From JAWXBA01 sp048499805 (lineage in GTDB: Bacteria > Gemmatimonadota > Gemmatimonadetes > Gemmatimonadales > GWC2-71-9): DNA of 64,000 nt. The stretch lies in contig JASNZF010000005.1 in assembly GCA_048499805.1 (NCBI GenBank), forward strand, positions 310,001-374,000, written 5' to 3'. The translations under genes were made by a program, and so were the position numbers. The notes beneath the pieces are model-generated. The model did not search any database and was not told the origin of the DNA. It saw only the letters and a program-made list of their open reading frames with translations. Below are positions 25,330 through 34,321 of this stretch, one piece after another (position 1 is the first letter of the stretch; each line of letters starts with the position of its first letter).

Positions 25330-26658
25330 CTAGGGCACCAGCCGGATGTTGGAGTTCCCCCGTGGCGGATTGACGTACACGCTGACCAGGCTCTCGTTGC
25401 CGTCGGCCCCGATCGCCGCCACCCCGAAGACGTAATCGTCGATCGAGACGTTCGGCAGCGCGAAGGTGGTGAACGTGCCGACCACTGCCTCGTGCTGCCA
25501 GTCCATGCTCCAGCTGTCGCGCCAGACGACCCGGTAGCCCACCGCCCCGGGCGACGGACACCACCGCAGGGTGGCGTCGTACCCACTCTGCCCCCGGCCG
25601 AGCGAGGGGCGGCACTGCGCCACCGGGGTGGAGCTCGGCGCCGGCGGGGCCAGCGCCAGCCCCGCCGCGGCGGCAACGTTGACCCGGGCGTTGCGGGCGA
25701 GGTACTCCGGGTCGACCCCGTCCACCGTGTCGTTTACGGTGTGCTGCTTGGCATAGTTTTCGTGGGTCTCGGTGAACCGGACACCGGCGAAGCCGTACTG
25801 GTTGAACGCGGTGTGGTCCCCGCCGCGGCCGAAGCGGTCGTGCCGGGCGATCAGCCGGACCTCGTGCGCCGGCACATAGCGCGCGGCCAGCCGCTGGATG
25901 TAGCGCGCCACCTGGCGCGAGGGCGAATCCTCGGGGCCCTCGGAGAAGACCCGCAGGGCCCGGGTGTTGGCCAGTCCGGAGCCGCCAAGCCCCCCACCGA
26001 TGATGTCGTTGTTGAGCACCGCATCGATCCGGACGCTGTCCTCGGCGGCCTTCCGCGCGTGCACGGCGGCACCCACCAGCCCCTGCTCCTCCCCGGCCAG
26101 GGCGATGAACACCAACGTGGCATCGAACTCGACCCCGCTCTGGGCGAACACCCGGGCGAGTTCCATGACGAGCGCCGTCCCGCTGCCGTCGTCATTGGCC
26201 CCCGGGGCGGGGTTGTCGCCCTCGGCCCAGTTGAACCCGGGGGCAGCCTCCGCCCGGGCGACCGTGTCGTAGTGCCCGCTGATGTAGACGCGCCGGGCGC
26301 TCTTCCCCGGGAGCACCGCCATCACGTTGCGCAGTTCGAAGTCGCGGGTGAGCCGCTGCCCCTGCGCCGCGATCTGGTAGGTGTCGAAGCTGACCTGGAG
26401 CCGGGGGCTCATCTTCCGGAACTCGTCGAAGATCCACTGGCGTGCGGCGCCGATCCCCCGGTCGGGGCGATCGGTCGCGGAGAAGACATGGCGGGTCTCG
26501 AATCCCGCCAATGCGGCGACGGTGGCCCCGAGGCGCTCGGCGCTGACGGCATCGACCATGGCGGTGATCCGCTGGTCGGCCATCCCCACCGGGATCTGGG
26601 CCGCCAGGGGCCCTCCGAGAAGGAGAAGCGTGGCGAGCGGGGCGAAGCGACGAGCCAT
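25330..26658 (-). CDS. Secreted M28 zinc aminopeptidase with C-terminal FN3-like domain
   Basis: 442 residues: signal peptide (LATLLLLGGPLAAQ), M28 domain to about 330 and a C-terminal beta-sandwich (TLRWCPSPGAVGYRVVWRDS, DDYVFGVAAIGADGNES) that reads as fibronectin type III. Zinc ligands are complete: His129 and Asp131 (SGHYDT), Asp156/157 (GANDDGSG), catalytic Glu190 with Glu191 (AGEEQG), Asp218 (LNNDIIG) and His299 (ETHENY). It should release N-terminal amino acids from peptides outside the cytoplasm. It sits 21 bases after the gene at 26680-28263 and is probably the last of a three-gene operon with it and the M49-like peptidase. Confidence 0.92.
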   Translation of the reverse strand: MARRFAPLATLLLLGGPLAAQIPVGMADQRITAMVDAVSAERLGATVAALAGFETRHVFSATDRPDRGIGAARQWIFDEFRKMSPRLQVSFDTYQIAAQGQRLTRDFELRNVMAVLPGKSARRVYISGHYDTVARAEAAPGFNWAEGDNPAPGANDDGSGTALVMELARVFAQSGVEFDATLVFIALAGEEQGLVGAAVHARKAAEDSVRIDAVLNNDIIGGGLGGSGLANTRALRVFSEGPEDSPSRQVARYIQRLAARYVPAHEVRLIARHDRFGRGGDHTAFNQYGFAGVRFTETHENYAKQHTVNDTVDGVDPEYLARNARVNVAAAAGLALAPPAPSSTPVAQCRPSLGRGQSGYDATLRWCPSPGAVGYRVVWRDSWSMDWQHEAVVGTFTTFALPNVSIDDYVFGVAAIGADGNESLVSVYVNPPRGNSNIRLVP

Positions 26659-26679
26659 GGGACTGCTCCTTGGTGAGTT

Positions 26680-28263
26680 TCAGGTAACCTGAAAGGGGCG
26701 CTGGGACCGGAGCACCCGGGTGCCAACGGTCAGGACCACCTCGAGGAGATACGTCCCCCGTCCGAGCCGGGCCAGGTCCAGCGACATGGAACCACTGCCA
26801 TCCCGTCGCACCGGGGCGGGCACCGGCCAGGACCAGGCGAGCGTGGCGTCGCCGCCACGCTGGGGCCGCACCTGGATCCGCACGGTGACGGAGTCCTCGC
26901 CTGCGGGCAGCCCGCTCCACTCCCAGTAGAGGCCGACCTGGCCGCCGCGCCGGATCGCACGACCCCTGATCATCCGGGGGAGAACCTCCTCGAGTCGATC
27001 GGGAACGAGTTCCCCCGGCTCGAACAGCAGCAGGTCGGAAAGCATCGGCCCCGCCACCGGAAGCGGCGGCTCCCAGACCTCGCGATGCCGGCCCCAGATG
27101 GCACCATCCGCCGTCAGCAGTTCCAGTCCGGCCGATTCGAGCCGGGTCCCGGCCAGCGCGGTCACCACTCCCCCGCGGCCCTCCACGAACCGTCCAGCCA
27201 CCACCGGTGCCTCGCCAACCGGCTTTCCGGCCAGTACGGCAGTGGTCCCTTCGGTGTTGAGCGGGCTGGCGGGTGGCAGCTGCCAGGCGGCCACGAGCAG
27301 GGTGCCATCGGCGCGCGGCAACCGTGCCAGCTGCACATCCGCGATCCCGAAGATCGCCGCGAGCCCGGGGGGCTTGAACCGAGCCAGGGGCCGCTCGTCC
27401 GCCAGGTCCACCTCGGACGCCTCGAGCCCCCTGGGCACGAAGCCCCAGGCCGGCGAGGGATCGTGCCCGATGACCGACCCGGTGCCGAATCCGCCGCGCC
27501 CCGGTTCCTGGCTCCAGCCGATGGGCCAACCGTAGCGGAGGACCAGTTCCCGCTGGGTGTCGTCGAACCGGAACCCGTACGGCGTCAGGGTCCCGTCCGC
27601 CAGGTGAACCAGGACCTGGCGCGCCAGGAACTCGGTCCGGACACTGTTCCCCGCCCTCGCCAGCAGGGGGCGTCCGAATTCCAGCCACCGCTCGGCGGCG
27701 TCGGCCCGCGCCGGACACGGCAGGTTTCGCCATTCCCGCGCCGCCCCGCCCGGCAGCAGGAGCCGGATGTCGAGCCAGGCGCAACGCTCCTCGGCGGTTG
27801 CCCGCCGGAGCGCCCGGGTGAACGCGGAGTCGGCCTCCTCCACCTCGCCAGTCCAGTGGTGCACCAGCCCGACCAGCGCGCCGCACCAGGCGCTCGTGCT
27901 GGCACAGCCCGCGGCCGCCTGGAGCGCCTCGCCCGGCCGGTCGGCTTCGAGCAGGTAGCGCACCTGCTGTCCGATGGGCCAGGGATCGTCCGGCACCCGT
28001 GCGACCGCCGCGCTCAACTCGACCAGGAGAGCCGCCCGGGCGCCGGTGATCTCGGCGCCCTCCGGAGGGGGCGGGGTCTCGGTGGCGTCATACCAGTAGC
28101 AGAGCCCGCCGATCCGTTCATCGCAGCGCCGGGATGGCTCCAGCGTGGTCCGGGGCAGGTGAAAGCGCCGGGTCCGCTCGAACTCGGCCTGGGCCGACCG
28201 GGCCTGCTTCAGGATCGCCTCGGGATCCTGGAGGAGGGCCACGACCGCCAGCGTGAGCAGCAC
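26680..28263 (-). CDS. Uncharacterised secreted protein with helical-repeat-like N-terminal half
   Basis: 527 residues from a GTG at 28263, 13 bases after the upstream peptidase stop, with GAGGGA nearby as ribosome site. A weak signal peptide (VLLTLAVVALLQ) begins it. Residues about 15-200 look like TPR-type helical repeats (AILKQARSAQAEFERTR, RYLLEADRPGEALQAAAG, HHWTGEVEEADSAFTRALRRA). The central part has LVLRYGWPIGWSQEPG and WGFVPRG. The C-terminal 130 residues are a beta-sandwich (GLYWEWSGLPAGEDSVTVRIQV, RGTYLLEVVLTVGTRVLRSQRPFQV), which recalls GWxTD-type proteins but lacks that exact motif. Function unknown; the context with two peptidases suggests an envelope role. Confidence 0.78.
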   Translation of the reverse strand: MLLTLAVVALLQDPEAILKQARSAQAEFERTRRFHLPRTTLEPSRRCDERIGGLCYWYDATETPPPPEGAEITGARAALLVELSAAVARVPDDPWPIGQQVRYLLEADRPGEALQAAAGCASTSAWCGALVGLVHHWTGEVEEADSAFTRALRRATAEERCAWLDIRLLLPGGAAREWRNLPCPARADAAERWLEFGRPLLARAGNSVRTEFLARQVLVHLADGTLTPYGFRFDDTQRELVLRYGWPIGWSQEPGRGGFGTGSVIGHDPSPAWGFVPRGLEASEVDLADERPLARFKPPGLAAIFGIADVQLARLPRADGTLLVAAWQLPPASPLNTEGTTAVLAGKPVGEAPVVAGRFVEGRGGVVTALAGTRLESAGLELLTADGAIWGRHREVWEPPLPVAGPMLSDLLLFEPGELVPDRLEEVLPRMIRGRAIRRGGQVGLYWEWSGLPAGEDSVTVRIQVRPQRGGDATLAWSWPVPAPVRRDGSGSMSLDLARLGRGTYLLEVVLTVGTRVLRSQRPFQVT

Positions 28264-28276
28264 CGGCCCCGATCCC

Positions 28277-29914
28277 TCAGGGCCGCAGCACGGACATCCC
28301 CTGCCGGAAGACGATGTCCACGGGAATGCCCAGCGCGTCCAGCCGGTCCAGGTCGGCGCGGAGCTGGTCGCCGATGGCGCCATAGCGCGCGGTGAACGCC
28401 CGCGCCGCCTCGAGGTCCCCGTCACCCTGGAGCCGCAGGATCGTGGCGGAGAGGGAGTCCATCGCCACCCGGAGGCGGGGATGGTCCACCCGGTAGCGGC
28501 CGCTCGCGCTGTCGCGGCTGAACGCGCCCAGCTCGGAGAAGAAGTTGAACCGGGCCACGTTGGCCCGCCCGTGCGCGCTGGCGGCGCCGAACCGGATCGA
28601 GCGGAGCATCCCCGCCACGAAGGTGGTGTAGTACTCCTCCAGCGGCGCCTCGCCGACCTCGCCCCGGGCGTGCAGCGCGGTGATCATGTAGAGCCCGAGG
28701 ACGTCGGCCTTCCCCTCCTCGAGCGCGGAGGCCTGGTCCTGCATCGCCTCGCGCACCGTGCCGCGGCCGGCGATGGTGTTCTTGATCCCGAGGCCGTGGG
28801 CCACCTCATGGAACATCGTGTTGGCGAAGAAGGCATCGAAGGTCACGGCGGGGAGCTGGTCCTCCGCCAGCAGGGCCTCCGCCAGGGGCCGGGTGATCAG
28901 GTCGAACTTGGCCCGCATGCTGTTCTTGAGCTGGAGCCGGCGGGTGCCCTTGGCGAGCTGGACCCGCTCGTCATTGGGGAGGTTGATCGCGATCGTCTTG
29001 GAGCCGGCATTGGCCTCGCCGGCGTAGTAGACGGCGTCGTACGCATTCAGTTCCGAGTCGCTGCCGGGCTGCTCGCGGCGGTAGGCCGGGGCTACGGGAA
29101 GCCCCTGCTGCAGCGCCGGGAGCAACGCGGCATAGCGGGACAGCCGCTCGCTCCAGGCCCGGTCCTTGACCAGCACGTAGGCCTCGTAGGAGGCCTTGTA
29201 GCCGAACAGCTGGTCCTCGTAGGTCTCGATCGGGCCGATGACGACGTCGAGGCCGTTCTGCTTCATCTCCATCCAGGCCATGTCGCTGGCGAGGTAGTCG
29301 TCGTCGAGCAGGGCCGAGGCGCGCAGCTCGAGATAGCGCCGGAGCCCGGGGTCTTCGGCCAGCGCCGCCGCTTCGCGGAGCTTGCCCGCGGCCCGGGCCA
29401 CCGGCTCGGCGAATGCCAGATGGTAGGGAATGGCGCGGAGGCCCCCCTCCGGGGTGCGACGCACCAGGGTGTAGAGTGAGCGCAGGGAGTCGGCCACTGG
29501 ACCGCCCGCCGCGACCGCCGCTTCGAATTCCTCCCGGGTCATGTCGGCGGGATAGAACCCCGAACCGGCCGGCTTCGGGCCCACCCCGCCGAGGAACGGG
29601 GCGTTGTCGGCCAACCGATCCCAGGGGCCGTAGTTGATCCGTGCGTAGGCCTGCAGCTGGGGATCCGTGATCGCCGCGAGCAGGCTGTCCCGGTTGCCCC
29701 AGGCCTGCCGCCAGAAGATCTCGTCCATGGCATCGGCCGCCTCGATCAAGAGCGGGATCATGGCCTGCTCGCTGGGCGAGAGGCTGCCCAGGTCGGCGGT
29801 CAGGGCCACCTCGGCATATTCGGCCAGCACCGGGGCCGGGCCGGCATCGGCGGGGGCCCCCGCCTGGCAAGCGGCGACGAGGAACACGGCGGCAACAGGG
29901 GGCAGGTGGCGCAT
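28277..29914 (-). CDS. M49 (dipeptidyl peptidase III)-like zinc peptidase lipoprotein
   Basis: 545 residues with a signal peptide and lipobox-like VAACQ (Cys16). The zinc site reads FHEVAHGLG (about 367-375), and 25-30 residues later comes ALEEGKADVLGLY with the third ligand Glu. The spacing and flanking text place it near the M49 dipeptidyl peptidase III family. Classical DPP III has HELLGH, with one more residue between the His ligands; this protein has the normal-length HExxH. Predicted exopeptidase on the periplasmic side. It probably leads the operon continuing with the genes at 26680 and 25330. A TATTAT box lies 33 bases before its ATG. Confidence 0.83.
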   Translation of the reverse strand: MRHLPPVAAVFLVAACQAGAPADAGPAPVLAEYAEVALTADLGSLSPSEQAMIPLLIEAADAMDEIFWRQAWGNRDSLLAAITDPQLQAYARINYGPWDRLADNAPFLGGVGPKPAGSGFYPADMTREEFEAAVAAGGPVADSLRSLYTLVRRTPEGGLRAIPYHLAFAEPVARAAGKLREAAALAEDPGLRRYLELRASALLDDDYLASDMAWMEMKQNGLDVVIGPIETYEDQLFGYKASYEAYVLVKDRAWSERLSRYAALLPALQQGLPVAPAYRREQPGSDSELNAYDAVYYAGEANAGSKTIAINLPNDERVQLAKGTRRLQLKNSMRAKFDLITRPLAEALLAEDQLPAVTFDAFFANTMFHEVAHGLGIKNTIAGRGTVREAMQDQASALEEGKADVLGLYMITALHARGEVGEAPLEEYYTTFVAGMLRSIRFGAASAHGRANVARFNFFSELGAFSRDSASGRYRVDHPRLRVAMDSLSATILRLQGDGDLEAARAFTARYGAIGDQLRADLDRLDALGIPVDIVFRQGMSVLRP

Positions 29915-29946
29915 CGGGCACTCCAGCGGGGGGATCGGGACTCAGG

Positions 29947-29952
29947 ATAATA
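29947..29952 (-). promoter_or_regulatory. Candidate -10 TATTAT for the M49-like operon
   Basis: On the minus strand TATTAT ends 33 bases before the ATG at 29914, in a GC-rich 107-base divergent spacer. No good -35 box is visible 16-18 bases further up. Confidence 0.3.
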
Positions 29953-30021
29953 CGACACTCCCGGGGCGGTCGCGAGCGCCGGCGCCCGGCAACCACCCCG
30001 CCAACCGATTATTTTCCGCCG

Positions 30022-31665
30022 ATGCCAAAGTCATCGAATCTTCGTGGTGCCGACCTGCTGCTCAATCCCCGTCACAACAAGGGTACCGCCTTCACGGAGG
30101 CCGAGCGCGACCAGCTCGGGCTCCGCGGCCTGCTGCCCCCCCGGGTGTTCACGCTCGAGGAGCAGGAAGTCCGGATCCTGGACGCCTTCCGCGGCAAGGC
30201 GACCCCGCTCGAGAAGTACATCTACCTCTCCTCGTTGCAGGACCGGAACGAGACGCTGTTCTACAAGGTGATCAGCGGGCATCTGGCCGAGATGATGCCG
30301 ATCATCTACACCCCGACGGTGGGCGAGGCCTGCCGGGTCTTCAGCCGGATCTTCCGGCGGCCCCGCGGGCTCTATATCACCTCGCGCGACAAGGGACGGA
30401 TCCGGGAGTCGCTGCGCAACTGGCCGGCAGAGCGGGTCTCGGTGATCGTGGTGACCGATGGCGAGCGGATCCTTGGCCTGGGCGACCTGGGTGCCCACGG
30501 CATGGGGATCCCAATCGGCAAGCTGGCGCTGTACACCGCCTGCGCGGGAATCCCGCCCGCGGAATGCCTGCCGATCAGCATTGATGTCGGCACCGAGAAT
30601 GCCGAGCTCCGCGCCGATCCCCTTTACACCGGGCTCCTCCAGCCGAGGATCCGGGGGGCGGAGTACGACGCGCTGCTCGAGGAGTTCGTCGAGGCGGTAC
30701 AGGACGTCTTCCCGGGCGTGCTGCTCCAGTGGGAGGACTTCGCCACCGACAACGCCTTCGGGCTGCTGGCCCGCTACCGGAATCGGCTCTGCACCTTCAA
30801 TGACGACATCCAGGGCACGGCTGCCGTGACCCTCTCGGGGCTGCTCTCGGCCACCCGGATCACCGGCCAGCCCCTGGCCGAGCAGCGGCTGCTCTTCCTC
30901 GGCGCCGGCTCGGCGGCGACCGGGATCGGGGAGCTGATCGTCAATGCCATCGTCCGCGAGGGGGTGCCGGTGGCGGAGGCCCGCGCCAAGTGCTGGTTCG
31001 TGGATTCGCGCGGACTGGTCGTCGCCGCGCGCACCGACCTGCAGGACTACAAGCGCCCCTTTGCGCACGAGCACCCGCCGGTCGCCAGCTTCCTCGAGGC
31101 GGTCCAGGCCCTCAAGCCCACCGCGATCCTGGGCCTCGCGGCGCAGCCCGGCGCCTTCAGCCCCGAGGTGTTGCGGGCCATGGCTGCGCAGCAGGAGCGG
31201 CCGATCATCTTCGCCCTCTCGAACCCGACCTCGAAGTCGGAGTGCACCGCCGAGGCCGCCTACACGCATACCGAGGGACGCGGCGTCTTCGCCAGCGGCA
31301 GCCCGTTCGACCCGGTGACCGTCCATGGCCGGACCTTCGTCCCGGGCCAGGGCAATAACGCGTACATCTTCCCGGGGCTGGGGCTCGGCGCGGTGGTGGC
31401 CGGTGCCACCCGGGTGACCGACGCCATGTTCCACGCCGCGGCCCAGACTCTGGCGAACTACCTGACCGAGGACTCCCTGGCGCAGGGTTCCCTCTTCCCG
31501 CCCCTAGCGGAGATTCGCGAGGTCTCCGCGCGGATCGCCGAAGCGGTGGTGCGGGTGGCGCAGGCGGAAGGGCTCGCCACCGCCGAGCTGCCGGAAGACA
31601 TCGCCGGACTCGTCCGGCGCCGGATGTACCAGCCCCGCTATCCCGAGTACGTGCCGACCGCATGA
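30022..31665 (+). CDS. maeA: NAD-dependent malic enzyme
   Basis: 547 residues, full length for the MaeA/SfcA type. The N-terminal domain has GTAFTEAERDQLGLRGLLPP, then MPIIYTPTVGEAC and VVTDGERILGLGDLGAHGMGIPIGKL, the malate and metal-site region. LQWEDFATDNAF and FNDDIQGTAAV supply the metal acids. The dinucleotide fold is FLGAGSAATGIGELI, and IFALSNPTSKSECTAE completes the family signature. It decarboxylates malate to pyruvate in the cytoplasm with NAD. Its stop overlaps the start of the acyl-CoA synthetase gene by four bases (ATGA), which suggests a shared role around pyruvate and acetyl-CoA. I see no clear ribosome site. Confidence 0.95.
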   Translation: MPKSSNLRGADLLLNPRHNKGTAFTEAERDQLGLRGLLPPRVFTLEEQEVRILDAFRGKATPLEKYIYLSSLQDRNETLFYKVISGHLAEMMPIIYTPTVGEACRVFSRIFRRPRGLYITSRDKGRIRESLRNWPAERVSVIVVTDGERILGLGDLGAHGMGIPIGKLALYTACAGIPPAECLPISIDVGTENAELRADPLYTGLLQPRIRGAEYDALLEEFVEAVQDVFPGVLLQWEDFATDNAFGLLARYRNRLCTFNDDIQGTAAVTLSGLLSATRITGQPLAEQRLLFLGAGSAATGIGELIVNAIVREGVPVAEARAKCWFVDSRGLVVAARTDLQDYKRPFAHEHPPVASFLEAVQALKPTAILGLAAQPGAFSPEVLRAMAAQQERPIIFALSNPTSKSECTAEAAYTHTEGRGVFASGSPFDPVTVHGRTFVPGQGNNAYIFPGLGLGAVVAGATRVTDAMFHAAAQTLANYLTEDSLAQGSLFPPLAEIREVSARIAEAVVRVAQAEGLATAELPEDIAGLVRRRMYQPRYPEYVPTA

Positions 31666-33800
31666 CCGGCACCCTGGGGCCGATCCTGCGGCCGCGGTCG
31701 GTGGCGGTGGTCGGCGCCTCCCGACAGCCCGGGACGATCGGCCACGAGTTGGTCGCCGCCCTGGTGCGCAACGGCTTCACCGGGCCGGTCTACCCGGTCA
31801 ATCCCTCGGCCCGATCGATCGGGGCCGTGCCGGCCTTCCCCTCCATCGCCGCGCTCCCTGAGGCGCCCGACCTGGCGGTCATCGCCGTCCCCAAGGCCCA
31901 GGTCCTCCCGGTGGCCCGCGAGTGCGTGGAGCGCGGTGTGGGCGGCCTGGTGGTCATTTCCGCGGGCTTTCGCGAAGTGGGCCCCGAGGGCGCAGCGCTG
32001 GAACGGGAGCTGACCGAGTTCGTCCGGGCCGCCGGGGTCCGGATGATCGGCCCCAACTGCATGGGGGTGCTCAACACCCACCCCGACTTCCGCCTCAACG
32101 CCACCTTTGCCGCCGGCCTCCCGCCGGTCGGGCGGATCGGTTTCGTGAGCCAGTCCGGCGCGATGGGACTCAGCGTCCTGGACTACGCCCGCGAGTACGG
32201 CATCGGGATCTCCCAGTTCGTCTCGGTGGGCAACAAGCCCGACGTCAGCGGCAACGACCTGCTGCTGGCGTGGGAGGACGACCCCGATGTCGAGGTGATC
32301 CTGATGTACGTGGAGAGCTTCGGCAATCCGCGGAAGTTCCTCGACATCGCCGGGCGGATCACCCGGGAGAAGCCGATCATCGTGGTCAAGTCGGGGGCCT
32401 CCCAGGCCGGCGCCCGGGCGGCCTCCAGCCACACCGGCGCCCTGGCCGCCAGCGATGCCGCAGTCGGCGCCCTCCTCGAACAGGCCGGCGTGCTGCGGGC
32501 CCGGACGGTCGGGGAACTGTTCGACCTCGCCATCGCATTCAGCGGGCGGAGCCTGCCACGGTCCCGCCGCACGGCGGTGCTCACCAATGCCGGCGGGCCG
32601 GGGATCCTGGCCGCCGATGCCCTCGAGGCGCTGGAGATGTCGGTGGCCGAGCTGTCACCCGCCACCGTGGAGCGCCTCCGCCCGCTCTTCCCTCCCGAAG
32701 CCTCGATCCGCAACCCGCTCGACATGATCGCGTCGGCCACCCCGGCCGGGTATCGTGCCGCGCTCGGTGCCCTCCTCGAAGATCCCAACCTTGATGCCAT
32801 CCTGGCGATGTTCGTCCCGCCGCTGGGGATCAAGCAGGAGGATGTCACCGAGGCGATCGCGGCCGCGGCGGTGCACCAGCCCGGCACGCCGGTCTACGCG
32901 GTGCTGATGGGCCACGAGGGACTGCCACAGGGCAAGGCCGCGCTCCACGCCGCCGGCATTCCCGCCTACATCTTCCCGGAATCCGCCGCCCGGGCAGTGG
33001 CGGCCCAGAACCGGTATCGCGAGTGGCGGGAGCGCCCCGCCCGGCGGGAGGAGCGGCGCCCGATGGACCAGGCGGCCATCGATCGCATCCTGGCGGCGGC
33101 GCGCGGCCGCGGGGCCGTGCGGCTATCGGAACTCGAAGCGCTGGAGCTGATGAGCGCCGCCGGGATCCCCGTGGCCGAGGCGCGGATGACCCGCACGGTG
33201 GAGGAGGCGGTCGCCGCGGGCGAGGCGCTCGGCTGGCCGGTGGTCTGCAAGGTCATGGCGCCGGCCATCAGCCACAAGACCGAGGCCGACGGGGTCCACA
33301 CCGGGGTGCGCGATGCCGACGGCGTGCGCGAAGCCTGGCGGCGGATCCACGCCGGGGCCGCCCGGACCCATCCCGACGCGACCGTCGAGGGGGTGCTGGT
33401 GCAGCGGCAGGGTCGGGGGTCGGCGGAGCTCATCGCCGGGATGAGCCGGGAGGCCGGCTTCGGGCCGCTGGTCATGTTCGGGCTGGGCGGCACCCTGGTC
33501 GAGGTGCTGCGCGATGTGGTCTTCCGGCTCGCGCCGGTGACCCCGCTGGAGGCGGAAGACATGCTGGAAGGGATCCGCGGACGGTCCATCCTGGCCGGCC
33601 CCCGGGGCGCCCCACCGGCCGACCGCCCGGCACTGGTGGAAGTCCTGGTCCGGATCGGCCAGCTGGCCGCGGATTATCCGGAGATTGCCGCCGTGGACCT
33701 CAACCCCGTCCTGGCACTCTCCGCGGGGTGTCTCGCGGTCGATGCCCGGGTTGCGCTCACTCCCCCGGCGGCACCACCTGGGCCGGTGCCGGAACGGTGA
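31662..33800 (+). CDS. ADP-forming acetate/acyl-CoA synthetase, alpha-beta fusion
   Basis: 712 residues. The alpha part has a CoA-binding Rossmann domain (PRSVAVVGASRQPGTIGHEL), the succinyl-CoA-ligase-like domains with MIGPNCMGVLNT, VSQSGAMGLSVLDYA and SSHTGALAASDA. After about residue 460 the beta part is an ATP-grasp domain (AGIPVAEARMTRTVEEAVAAGEALGWPVVCKVMAP, SHKTEADGVH, LMFGLGGTLVEVLRDV). This is the ADP-forming, NDP-type synthetase that makes ATP from acetyl-CoA or other acyl-CoAs, or runs in reverse. It is translationally coupled to maeA. Its last 44 bases overlap the convergent pqiA-like gene. Confidence 0.93.
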   Translation: MTGTLGPILRPRSVAVVGASRQPGTIGHELVAALVRNGFTGPVYPVNPSARSIGAVPAFPSIAALPEAPDLAVIAVPKAQVLPVARECVERGVGGLVVISAGFREVGPEGAALERELTEFVRAAGVRMIGPNCMGVLNTHPDFRLNATFAAGLPPVGRIGFVSQSGAMGLSVLDYAREYGIGISQFVSVGNKPDVSGNDLLLAWEDDPDVEVILMYVESFGNPRKFLDIAGRITREKPIIVVKSGASQAGARAASSHTGALAASDAAVGALLEQAGVLRARTVGELFDLAIAFSGRSLPRSRRTAVLTNAGGPGILAADALEALEMSVAELSPATVERLRPLFPPEASIRNPLDMIASATPAGYRAALGALLEDPNLDAILAMFVPPLGIKQEDVTEAIAAAAVHQPGTPVYAVLMGHEGLPQGKAALHAAGIPAYIFPESAARAVAAQNRYREWRERPARREERRPMDQAAIDRILAAARGRGAVRLSELEALELMSAAGIPVAEARMTRTVEEAVAAGEALGWPVVCKVMAPAISHKTEADGVHTGVRDADGVREAWRRIHAGAARTHPDATVEGVLVQRQGRGSAELIAGMSREAGFGPLVMFGLGGTLVEVLRDVVFRLAPVTPLEAEDMLEGIRGRSILAGPRGAPPADRPALVEVLVRIGQLAADYPEIAAVDLNPVLALSAGCLAVDARVALTPPAAPPGPVPER

Positions 33801-34269
33801 GGAACTGGAACGCGAGGTTGGACACCAGGCAGTACGCGGCGAAGTAGTAGAACCCGGACTCGGCCACCGCGTCGAGATTGTCGGTGGCCCGACCCGCCAG
33901 CATGGCAATGAACACGCCCACCACGAACACATCCGCCATCGCCCACTTGCTGATCGACCGGACGAAGAGGTAGAGCCGGTACCGGGGCGCCGGCCTCCGC
34001 ATCCCGAGGAGTACCGCCACGGCGCCAATCTTGAGGAACGGCACCGTGATGCTGAAGAACAGGATCAGGCCGGCCACGAAGTCATTCCCCGAGTCATGCA
34101 GGCTCTCGACCGCCTGGAGGACACTCTGGGTCTGCCGGAACAACTCGCGGCTGACCCCCATGATGTCGACGGAGGCCGTGATGGTCAGCATCGGCTGCAT
34201 CAGGCCGGGCAGGAGGAGCCCCACCGACAGGACGGTCAGGGCCAGGGCAATCCAGTTGCGGGGAGGCAT
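33757..34269 (-). CDS. PqiA-family membrane protein
   Basis: 170 residues with four hydrophobic helices (about 7-27, 63-90, 105-130, 140-160). MLTITASVDIMG, SLHDSGNDFVAGLILFFSITVPFLKI and SISKWAMADVFVVGVFIA are the pattern of one paraquat-inducible protein A domain; E. coli PqiA has two. PqiA-type proteins work with MCE proteins in lipid or hydrophobic-compound traffic across the envelope. No MCE protein (PqiB) is next to it. Its 3' end overlaps the acyl-CoA synthetase by 44 bases in the opposite direction. Confidence 0.85.
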   Translation of the reverse strand: MPPRNWIALALTVLSVGLLLPGLMQPMLTITASVDIMGVSRELFRQTQSVLQAVESLHDSGNDFVAGLILFFSITVPFLKIGAVAVLLGMRRPAPRYRLYLFVRSISKWAMADVFVVGVFIAMLAGRATDNLDAVAESGFYYFAAYCLVSNLAFQFLTVPAPAQVVPPGE

Positions 34270-34321
34270 GGGAGAAAGGTAACGCTGGGTTCCCGCGACC
34301 AGGAGGAGTTACCTTTCCGGC

